From the NCBI GenBank assembly GCA_016721435.1, contig JADKIC010000035.1, positions 1 through 15,447 on the forward strand: DNA of 15,447 nt, read 5' to 3'. This stretch comes from Bacteroidota bacterium. GTDB lineage: Bacteria > Bacteroidota > Bacteroidia > AKYH767-A > OLB10. Under the pieces are notes generated by a model that made no database searches, had not been told where the DNA came from, and saw only the letters and a list, made by a program, of their open reading frames with translations. A program made the translations under genes and the position numbers. Of this stretch, positions 8,152 to 15,447 are shown piece by piece (within the stretch, counting starts at the first letter, position 1; every line of letters starts with the position of its first letter).

Positions 8152-8186
8152 AGCCAGAAGCAAGCAGCTAGAAGCCAGTAGCAAAG
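8152..8186. repeat. Right heptad array, five units beginning AGC
   Basis: Five 7-base units in register: AGCCAGA, AGCAAGC, AGCTAGA, AGCCAGT, AGCAAAG. The array ends on the base before the nhaD stop codon. Together with 8007-8042 it makes an inverted pair around about 110 bases of ordinary sequence between convergent genes, a position where it could also serve as a two-way terminator. Confidence 0.85.
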
Positions 8187-9459
8187 TCATGATCGGATAA
8201 GAACATAAACGAATGCTCCGGCGAGGTAGCCTAGAATAGCAAATAGACTGATTTTTCGAATATACCAGATAAATGAAATTTTCTCCATACCCATGGCAGC
8301 GACTCCTGCTGCAGAACCGATGATGAGAATGCTGCCTCCTGTTCCAGCGCAATAGGCCATGTATTCCCAAAGAAAATCATCCATAGGATATGTAGCGAGA
8401 TCATACATTCCCATACTTGCCGCTACCAGTGGAACATTATCTACAATGGCGGATAAAAATCCAATCCCTGTAACGATGAGCGTAAGATTCCCGATTTTAT
8501 CATTCATCCATTGCGCCAGATGACTTAGAATATGGGTACTTTCCAGGGCACCAATAGCAATTAAAATTCCGAGGAAGAACAATACACTGGGCGTATCGAT
8601 ACGTTGCAAGGCCTTCGAAACAGAATAATATTCTTTCTGCTCATCTTCTTTTCTTCGGTGTATAAACTCCACTACTGCCCATAAAAATCCGAGGCCAAAT
8701 AAAATCCCCATATAGGGAGGGAGATGAGTGATCGTCTTAAAAACCGGTACAAAAACCAAAGCACCTATTCCCACAAAGAAAATAGTATTTCTTTCACGAC
8801 GTGTAGTGATGGAGACTTCTTCCTCTGCAGTCACCACTTCCTCCACCTTCCCTTTCATCGTTCTGCCGGCAAAGTAGAGCGGAATCAGCAAACAAACAAC
8901 GGATGGAACAAAGAGATTCTGAATAATTGCTGAGGCGCTCACCTGCCCGCCTATCCAAAGCATCGTGGTAGTTACATCTCCAATCGGCGACCAGGCACCG
9001 CCCGCATTGGCAGCTATCACAATCATCCCTGCAAACATCATCCGGTCCTCCTGATTTCGTAAAATTTTCCGGACAAGAGAAACCAGAACAATGGTGGTCG
9101 TCAGATTATCCAGTACTGCAGAAAGAAAAAAGGATATCATGCAGATGATCCACAGCAATTTTGTTTTATCACGGGTATGAATAGCTGATGTGATAATCGT
9201 AAATCCGTCATGGGCATCAATTAATTCAACGATCGTCATGGCGGCCAGAAGGAAGAAAATGATAGCTGCTGCACCGCTGAGATGATGTGATAACTCCTGT
9301 TCCACTAGCAATACATTGCCCGGACTCCATAAGATCCAGATGGTCCACACCAACACTCCTGTTAGCAAAGCTGATGCTGACTTATTGATTTTTCAGAGGG
9401 TGCTCTAAGGTAATCGGAGCATATCCCAGAATAAATATCGTAACAATAATCGCTTCCAT
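8187..9459 (-). CDS. nhaD: NhaD-type Na+/H+ antiporter (one frameshift near the start)
   Basis: Inner-membrane antiporter of the ArsB/NhaD superfamily that expels Na+ (or Li+) in exchange for protons. The intact frame covers 393 residues. Upstream, one extra A in the A-run near 9390-9394 breaks the true N-terminus (MEAIIVTIFILGYAPITLEHPLK then INKSASALL), giving about 423 residues, close to family length. Diagnostic pieces: LTGVLVWTIW; SAVLDNLTTTIV; NAGGAWSPIGDVTTTMLW; SAIVDNVPLVAASMGMY; GTGGSILIIGSAAGVAAMG. About 12 hydrophobic segments are visible, with a charged cytoplasmic-type loop near the middle (RRKEDEQKEYY). The ATG at 9457-9459 was chosen because the residues after it match family N-termini; the frame is open further upstream without a better start. 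It is divergent from the Na+-coupled transporter at 9587. Confidence 0.93.
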
Positions 9460-9533
9460 AATGACTGCAAAATAAATAATTTCAATCGTATGAGGGCGAT
9501 ACCCGGAGTAATATCTCACCAAATGTGAAATGA

Positions 9534-9565
9534 TTTGCTATTTGCCAAAATAATTTCTATGTTTG
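9534..9565 (+). promoter_or_regulatory. Promoter of the LeuT-like transporter gene
   Basis: TTTG (9534-9537), a 20-base spacer, then TATGTTTG (9558-9565), an exact match to the Bacteroidetes -7 consensus TAnnTTTG. Transcription would begin near 9572, about 15 bases before the ATG at 9587. It lies in the 127-base gap shared with divergent nhaD. Confidence 0.7.
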
Positions 9566-9586
9566 AAGAAATATGAACGGATCTAT

Positions 9587-11155
9587 ATGAGCAATAAAGA
9601 AAACTGGGGCTCACGTGTTGGACTCATCTTAGCCATGTGGGGAATGCTGTCGGGCTGGGTAATTTCCTGCGTTTCCCTGTTCAGGCTATCCAAAATGGCG
9701 GTGGCGCATTCATCATTCCCTATTTGGTTTGCTTTCTGGTCATGGGCATACCCTTATTATTTGTCGAGTGGTCGATGGGGCGATTCGGAGGGAGACATGG
9801 TCACCATAGTACTCCATTTATTCTTGATTCGATGGATCCGAAAAGGGTCATCTGGAAGTACATTGGCGTTTTGGAATTTTTACCAATTCAGCTGTCGCCG
9901 CCTATTATTGTTATCTGGAATCCTGGACATTTGGCCTCATCTGGCATTCTATAAGTGGTACTTTAGCGGACAAACATCTGTTCAAATCTTCCTTTTTGAT
10001 AATTATGTCAACTTGCAGGGAGGACTTGAACCCATCATTGCCTGGATATTCTGCCTTGCATTAAACACATGGATTCTTTCAAAGGGACTCAGTGGTGGTG
10101 TGGAGAAAGTAGCTAAAATCGGAATGCCATTGTTGATCCTCTTTGGAATTTTATTAGCCATCAAAGGAGTTACCATTAAAGCCGGAGGACAGGTGCTATT
10201 TTCGATGGAACTGTGGGACTAAATTTTCTATGGACACCCAATTATGATTCGATATGGTCGCGAAAGTTTGGTTGGCGCAGCTGGACAAATATTTTTTACA
10301 CTTTCAGTTGGGATGGGATCTATACAATGTTATGCTTCTTATGTAAAATCCAAAGATGATATTGCATTAAATGCAATGAGTGCAGGTTGGATGAATGAAT
10401 TTGTAGAAGTGGTATTGGGTAGCTCTATCTTGATTCCAATTGCAATCGGCTATCTGGGCATTGATAAAGTAGTGGAGATGACACAATCCGGCGGACTTGG
10501 TTTAGGTTTCCGAACTCTTCCTTATCTCTTTCAGCAATGGGGAGATACATTGGCTGCCAAGGCCCGGTGTGTTTGGTTCGGATTATTATTCTTTGCCGGT
10601 ATCACTTCTTCCCTCGCCGATGGGAACGCCATGTATGGGATTTTAATGGACGAATTCGGATGGAAGAGAGAACGCTCGCATGGACATTTGGTCTCGCCAT
10701 TCTTATTTTAGGCTTACCCACCGTATTATTCTTTAACCACGGCGTCTTTGATGAGTACGATTACTGGGCAGGAACCGTTTCGCTCGTCGTCTTCGCACTG
10801 GCAGAAATTATTCTCTTCGCATGGGTATTTGGTATGGATAAGGGCTGGAAGGAGATCACTATGGGTGCAGATATAAAAGTACCCCCTGCATTCCGCTTTA
10901 TCATTCAGTTCGTTACTCCGCTGATGTTAGGATGGTTTTCTGCCAGCTTGCGGACACCTGGAATAAGATTAATAATACTGCACTAAAAGCAGAATTGGCC
11001 TTGTCAACAGATCCGCTACGGATAGATGCCATCAATGAACAAATGGCTTATCTCAATGGCAGTCGGGTATTATTATTGGGCATATTCGTAGCCGTTAGTT
11101 ACCTTGTTTACATTGCTTACAAAAACGATTAAAAGAAGGGAGGAAAACCGTATGA
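9587..11155 (+). CDS. LeuT-like Na+-dependent amino-acid transporter, NSS/SLC6 family (frameshifted)
   Basis: Inner-membrane symporter importing an amino acid or similar small solute with Na+. Joined frames give about 520 residues and 12 membrane helices. The sequence tracks LeuT closely: WGSRVGLILAM then GNAVGLGNFLRFPVQA (unwound helix 1, Na+ and substrate site); NGGGAFIIPYL; VEWSMGRFGGRHGHH; FLWTP; AAGQIFFTLSVGMGSI (helix 6); and FAGITSSLA in helix 8, where LeuT has its Na2-site Thr/Ser. Between the last two helices is a short extra hydrophilic stretch (ALKAELALSTDPLRIDAINE). The corrected C-terminus is basic (LKEGRKTV) and stops at TGA 11153-11155, overlapping the ATG of the next small gene. 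ATG 9587 matches the LeuT-type N-terminus; the in-frame TTG at 9563 lies inside the promoter. About six indels, the first near 9636. The substrate cannot be told from sequence. Confidence 0.92.
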
Positions 11156-11281
11156 ACGCAGATGCAATTCAAATGATGGTTGGAGCTGAAAGTATCATCA
11201 CGGCAGCGACAAGTTTATTTCTTCTGGCGGGTGCTCACTATGCCCAAGAAGAAAGAGCCGGATTCCTACTCTGATAATTAG
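11152..11281 (+). CDS. Small membrane protein coupled to the NSS transporter (one frameshift)
   Basis: ATGA overlap: its ATG (11152-11154) shares bases with the transporter stop, so translation is probably coupled. After removing one extra base near 11220 it encodes about 42 residues: MNADAIQMMVGAESII, a hydrophobic stretch with an aromatic patch (SLFFWRVLTM), and a charged tail (PKKKEPDSYSDN) ending at TAG 11281. Upstream, GGGAGG (11138-11143) is an unusually good Shine-Dalgarno-like sequence for this phylum. Some bacterial NSS transporters have a tiny single-helix subunit (MetS beside MetP). This protein has the same position and size but I see no clear sequence match, so the role is inferred from context. 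Confidence 0.6.
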
Positions 11282-11297
11282 TTTATAATTCAGTTAA

Positions 11298-11332
11298 GCG
11301 CAGCGTTTCAACAGCCGCCGAAAACGCCGCGC
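11298..11332 (-). terminator. Hairpin between convergent genes
   Basis: GCGC and GCGTTT (11298-11308) pair with AAACGC and GCGC (11322-11332) around one mismatch and a 13-base loop. It lies between the small transporter-linked gene and the end of the TonB receptor, so it may terminate both. There is no long T-run, which lowers confidence. Confidence 0.4.
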
Positions 11333-11365
11333 CTGGATAGTCATTGGTACGTAAACTCAAAGTTT

Positions 11366-13559
11366 TCAGAACTGAAATCTCAACGTTCCGAATCACATTT
11401 CTTCCCACGCATTGATCCCACTGGCAAACGTGCGGTATTGCATGTCGAAGATATTATCAACGCCTGCCTGAATCGTAATCAATTTGTGTAAGCGGTAAGC
11501 AGCACGCAGATTTATGGTAAACCAAGCCGGGATACCTTCCGAGTGCATACTGCAAATTATCCTCTCCACTGGATGAATAATCCTTCAGCTTTTCCAGCCG
11601 TTGTAATTGACATCAAAATCGGAGCTGAATTTGTTAAAAGTATAATTGATACCAAGGCGCATCACGAATGGAGGAATATGGTCCAGTGGCACATCAGCAC
11701 TATCCGTTTTCACCCGCCATAAGTATAACTTGCACTCAGGCTCAACAGTAAATCTTCCATCAAGCGTGTACGGAAACTTGTCGAAACCATAGATGAAAGC
11801 TTTATCCCGGTTCTGATTGGCGAGTACGCGGCTCAACACACCGTCATATACAATCGAATCTTTCCCCTGATAACTGAACACATCGGTGACAATCGCGTCA
11901 AAAATCCGGTATAGTAGAGTGTATTCTCCCAACTCGTTTTCCCATTATAGATTTTAGTGATACCGATTTCACCGGTAATGGTTTTCTCAGGTTCAATATC
12001 TTCATTCGGTACAACCACAGTACCCTGTGCCGTTTCAAATATTTTCGATAAGTCGTCTACGTTAGGAACCCGGAAGCCTGAACTCAACAATACCGAAGCT
12101 TCAAATCATCATTGAGGATATGTATCAATCCGATACTACCGAGTACCCCACATTGTTCTGACTGACTTCGCTGAATGGAAATTTAAAGAAAGAGGTATCC
12201 ACGAAGGTCGATTTCAGTTGACTCATTCCCACACGTACTCCATCATTTAAGGTGAGGTGTGGATTGATTTTCCAGCTATGTGAGAGATAAACCGCAGCAT
12301 TGCTCATGGTATTGTCACCATCCGGATAACGGGTATCCAGTGCCGAAGTTTCTCCGGTTTCGATATTTTCTTCTTCAGCGGTAGATGTTAATGTGTTTGT
12401 ATTGCGCATCTACACCCACCCGCAACACCTGATTCCCGGCGATATGTTTCAGATCAAATTCATTCCCGCTATTCCACTTCCTCCACTCGATGCTGAAGAC
12501 CGTGCGACCAAACCTGCGTTGATGACGACTTTCTTCTAACTGCCTGATAATTCAACCCGGCATGGACATATTGAAAAAAACCGATTCCATTATTCACATT
12601 CAAATCATACGCTACCATCATACGTTCACCAGGACCATAATACCATTCTGCATTTCGCAAACCATTTCCTTCGGGATCTGTTAAGCGATCATAACGTGGC
12701 ACATCGGTGGTATTTGAATATTGAATGTTCAGACCATGTGTCACCCTGTCATTTTGTTTAAAGGCAAACTTCTGTACAAGGTCATATTGATTGTAGCCAC
12801 TTTGCACTTGCAGATAACGATCGTCATTTTTCAGGAGTGAATCAACACCATTTATTCGGTCCACATAAAATGGACGTACACCGACTTCCTTATCATAAAA
12901 AGGATTCTGATTTTCTCCACCACGCAGATCACCGAAAGAAGAATAAGTGAACGATGTAAAGGATGCAAATTTTTTACCGCCGATATTTACATCCACATGT
13001 CCGGTAAATTCATCATTGGCAGTACCAAAACGAGTAAAGGCATTCACTTTCAGATGTTGCTTGCTTCCCTCTTCGGCAAACAACGGACGTTGCGTATACA
13101 TATGAATCACGCCACCCAATGCATCGCTGCCATACATCGTAGAAGAAGGACCGAACAGTACTTCTACTCTATCCAAACTATTGTTGTCAAGCGAAAGGAT
13201 ATTTGAAGATGTCCGCTGCGGTAAATCAGATTATTCAATCGCACACCATCCACCACAATCAGGATACGGCTGGCTTCAAATCCTCTCAACACCGGAGAGC
13301 CCGCCTCCCATTTGGCCACTGCTGCACAAAGATGCCGCGGTATTGGAGAGAAGGTCGGCTGTGGTTTGAGATTGAGCTGCTCTGATCTCTTCGCTGTCAT
13401 CAATTGCACCTGCTGAGAAACAGTTTTCCGGGTTTCTTCCCCTTAGAGGCTGAGATAATCACCTCATTCAGCGAATTGATGCTGGAATCGGAGAGGATGA
13501 CTGGCCAAAGAGAGATGAGTATATAACACTGCTACTACAAGCAGTACTTGTTGTTTCAT
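11366..13559 (-). CDS. TonB-dependent outer-membrane receptor, heme/hemoglobin-type (frameshifted)
   Basis: Outer-membrane beta-barrel importing a scarce ligand with energy from TonB. Joined frames give about 730 residues: a signal peptide (MKQQVLLVVAVLY...), a TonB box region NEVIISASK, a plug domain, and a barrel ending LRFQF at TGA 11366-11368, with the usual terminal aromatic residue. There is no N-terminal carboxypeptidase-like domain, unlike SusC-type receptors. Plug motifs GGSPVLRGFEASRILIVVDG, VRLNNLIYRSGHLQ, and RVEVLFGPSSTMYGSDALGG followed by VIH are those I know from the hemoglobin/transferrin/lactoferrin receptor group, so heme or a heme protein is the best guess; a siderophore or metal is possible. 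The longest intact part is 12469-13176. At least seven indels. It follows a small membrane protein gene in the same direction, 248 bases away. Confidence 0.9.
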
Positions 13560-13807
13560 AAGATTATTTTAAGGTAAGATAAACGGATGCCGGGATTACT
13601 AAATGCAGTCCACAACCACATCCAAAGCCCGAAATAATAAGCAATTGATATACTTAATCAACAAAACGACCCTCTCAGGGGAGCAAAAACAACATGTATT
13701 CCAAATGTTAACTTAACATCATCATTGGATGAAGAACTATTCATTAATGTTAAAATCTCAGAACGATCCCGAAAAGTGATCTGGTCATAACACCGACAAT
13801 AATTTAT

Positions 13808-14177
13808 TCAATAATTGCGGGTAGGGTAAATGTTTATCGAGCTACTACAGATCAATTTTCGAATTTCGACTAAAATATTCTCCTCTTCTTTATCATGAAT
13901 GGCCAGGAGTTCTATTGTTTCTTCCTGTATGACAACCGACTTAATATCATACATCTTCCCATCAGACAAATCTCAAAATGATTCACTTTAGAAGCGTGAT
14001 ATACATCTTTTGTCAAAATTAATTTTTCAAGTCGTTCATCATTCCACTCAGTGCACTGAGCATTCTATGTTGGATATAATGCTGCTGAACGCAATAGATA
14101 AATAATAATCCTCCGGCCTGGAAAGCCAGCAACAACAGGAAAACAGACAAGATGCGTTTCAAGTTATTTATTTTCAA
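13808..14177 (-). CDS. Small membrane protein of unknown function, upstream of the TonB receptor (frameshifted)
   Basis: Joined frames give about 120 residues: LKRILSVFLLLLAFQAGG forming an N-terminal membrane helix, then a soluble part with IQHRMLSAL, NDERLEKLILTKDVYHAS, VNHFEI, GKMYDIKSV and IELLAIHDKEEENI. I recall similar uncharacterised Bacteroidetes proteins of 120-140 residues with one helix, an 'F/W-E-I-x-x-G-K-M/L-Y-D-V' motif and a terminal 'C/A-x-x-D-K-E/K-E' motif, often near TonB-dependent receptors; the match is from memory and the function is unknown. The start is uncertain: an ATG at 14186 meets a stop after two codons, so TTG at 14177 or 14162 is used, or an indel hides the true start. 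Stop TGA at 13808-13810. Two or three indels. It is probably the first gene of the receptor operon, transcribed from the promoter at 14209-14240. Confidence 0.62.
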
Positions 14178-14208
14178 TTATTTCATGGTATGCGAAAATC
14201 AATGTATA

Positions 14209-14240
14209 CAAATGTACTTTTATGTAGACACGAAATTCAA
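14209..14240 (-). promoter_or_regulatory. Promoter of the small membrane protein / TonB receptor unit
   Basis: On the minus strand TTG (14238-14240), a 21-base spacer, then TACATTTG (14209-14216), an exact TAnnTTTG match. Transcription would start near 14202, about 25 bases before the gene. No clear Fur-like palindrome was seen over it. Confidence 0.7.
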
Positions 14241-14321
14241 TTCGCCTTACCGTAATTGAATTTTCTGATTCTCCTTGTGAATAATTTTCATTTTTATTTC
14301 TGAATTTAAACACAATACCCA

Positions 14322-14329
14322 TACCTTAG
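14322..14329 (+). promoter_or_regulatory. Possible -7 element for the secreted propeller gene
   Basis: TACCTTAG is one mismatch from TAnnTTTG, and its TTAGCG extension matches that of the 4951 element (TATATTAGCG). A clear -33 TTG is not seen at the right distance. It would place the transcript start about 18 bases before the ATG at 14354. Confidence 0.3.
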
Positions 14330-14353
14330 CGGGCATACACCACAAAAACTACT

Positions 14354-15447
14354 ATGAAAAAATACTTCCTGTTTTCATTGCTTCTTATATTACCCTGTCT
14401 GACAATTGCTCAGCTCACGGTTCAACCGGCATTATTAAAGGATCCGACTTTACCCAATTGGGCAAGGAGATGTACAGCCTCAACCCGAATGTGTATGTAG
14501 TTGAAAAACTATATACGCATTTATAGGGCGCATCCTTTGAAAAAACCAGACATACTAGTTCACAATGACTTGGAAAAATTTTGTTCAGCCTTTTGTTTGT
14601 AGAAGACGTGCTATTCATATTCCTGATGCTAACGAAAAAGTTCTCTGAAGCATGCCTGCAGCGTTTTAAAAAATCCGGGAACTCTGGCACGGCCCTGGTC
14701 ATTTGCGGGTCCGGAGAGGCAGATAACATTCCTTTAACCCCGAGCTGAGTCCCATAGTCTCAGATTTCCTGTAACGAATGTATATTGCATCGATCAAAGC
14801 ATGAGTAATCCGAATGTATTGCATGCGGGATGTGAAAACGGAGGGATTTATAAGTCCATTGACAAAGGATTAACATGGCAATATAAATCTTTACAGGAAG
14901 AGATGACCTCGGCGCTGTTCACATTGGTGAAGTTCACCCCACCGATGAAAATGATGTCACAATGCCTGCTCTGATTATGTCACGTACAGATCTCTTGATG
15001 GTGGTACTACCTGAAATGTCATCAATAATTTGAACAATCAGATTGTTTGGCAGTTTCGACGCAATCCCGACAATCCCTATCGTTTTTGCCGCTACATCCA
15101 ATGGCCCGGGCGCCCACAGGATGGAGGAAATACATGGGCGAATGTTGTTCCGGGCGGATGTATGTGTTTTGGAACATAAACCGGATCAGGCGATGTCGTA
15201 TGCCTTGATTACATGATGGGGTGACCAATATTTCCTACGTGCATAAATCCATTGATAGTGGATTAACATTTTACGATCAAGCCCAACGGATGGTTCACCA
15301 TTCCTCCTGCAGATTCGGGGTTAAGAAAGTCTGGGAGGAAGAATTGCTGTTACTGAAGCTGATCCAAATAGAGAATTATGTGCTATTAGTTTGGGAGAAA
15401 GTCAGTCCACCGCTTCACTTACGTTGAATGGACAGATTGGCATTTAC
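14354..15447 (+). CDS. Secreted sortilin/BNR-type beta-propeller protein, likely type IX secretion cargo (frameshifted, cut by window end)
   Basis: Begins with a clear signal peptide (MKKYFLFSLLLILPCLTIAQ, cleavage after A-Q). Joined frames then show PNWA...MYSLNPNVYVVEKLY, AHPFEKT, WKNFVQPFV and HIPDANEKV, an N-terminal stretch I know from large secreted Bacteroidetes proteins. Repeated propeller blades follow: HAGCENGGIYKSIDKGLTWQ, VHIGEVHPTDENDV, SLDGGTTW, NPDNPYRFFAATSNG, DGGNTWANVVPG, KSIDSGLTFY. The 'GGIYKS.D.G.TW' pattern is the Asp-box/BNR blade of VPS10/sortilin-like propellers. Such proteins usually end with a type IX sorting domain, which would lie beyond the window, so that part is inferred. 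No catalytic residues can be assigned. At least eight indels. It is divergent from the small membrane protein gene, with about 175 bases between them. Confidence 0.82.

Noticed and set aside
13560..13807. Minus-strand reading with ISGFGCGCGLHLV and a CCCCTGAGAGGG hairpin before the TonB receptor; possible small Cys-rich gene or riboswitch (CTGAGA recalls the thiamin element)
   Set aside because: The reading has no supported start and is broken by stops. The other conserved thiamin-riboswitch segments are missing, and no B12 or SAM riboswitch pattern is visible. Left as unexplained intergenic sequence.

Overview
The window comes from a member of the Bacteroidetes (Bacteroidota). The evidence is a short sigma factor with the phylum's typical ends (start MRQLKITK, end LLKAYLG), promoters of the phylum's TTG...TAnnTTTG type, a TPR-type sensor kinase, a GldM-like secreted domain, a TonB-dependent receptor, and a secreted beta-propeller protein of the kind exported by the type IX system. 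Most genes are interrupted by single-base insertions and deletions. Because the essential sigma factor gene is hit at least ten times, I read most of these as sequence errors rather than gene decay. Products were recognised by joining frames, so starts, stops and lengths of broken genes are approximate. The stretch from about 5390 to 9460 is nearly clean.

Layout. (1) 1-1124: a low-complexity repeat, a strong hairpin terminator, and rpoD on the minus strand with its promoter. (2) 1340-4897, plus strand: an unrecognised coiled-coil fragment; a TPR/coiled-coil/membrane histidine kinase; a single-domain response regulator; and a secreted protein resembling the C-terminal domains of GldM, whose start overlaps the regulator's stop. 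(3) 4898-5392: a gene-free block with a plausible promoter, 12 in-register heptads (AATTCAG type), about 12 units of a 13-bp repeat, then five heptads in inverted orientation. (4) 5393-7996, plus strand: a REC-HisKA-HATPase-REC hybrid kinase, an HPt protein, and a REC protein with a C-terminal membrane segment. (5) 7997-8186: a second pair of inverted heptad-like arrays with different words. (6) 8187-11281: NhaD Na+/H+ antiporter (minus), divergent from a LeuT-like Na+-coupled amino-acid transporter (plus) that overlaps a 42-residue small membrane protein. (7) 11298-14240, minus strand: a probable heme/hemoglobin-type TonB receptor preceded by a small membrane protein, with a good promoter ahead of the latter. 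(8) 14354-end: start of a secreted sortilin/BNR-type propeller protein, cut by the window end.

How it fits together. Regions 2 and 4 look like two linked signalling modules. The free regulator and the first REC domain of the hybrid kinase resemble each other, and the second module has every part of a phosphorelay (kinase, REC, HPt, terminal REC), but its last REC is tied to the membrane rather than to DNA. Region 6 is a sodium module: one protein expels Na+, the other uses Na+ entry to import substrate. The most unusual non-coding signal is the repeated arrangement 'heptad array - spacer - inverted heptad array' at two gene boundaries, each built from different words.
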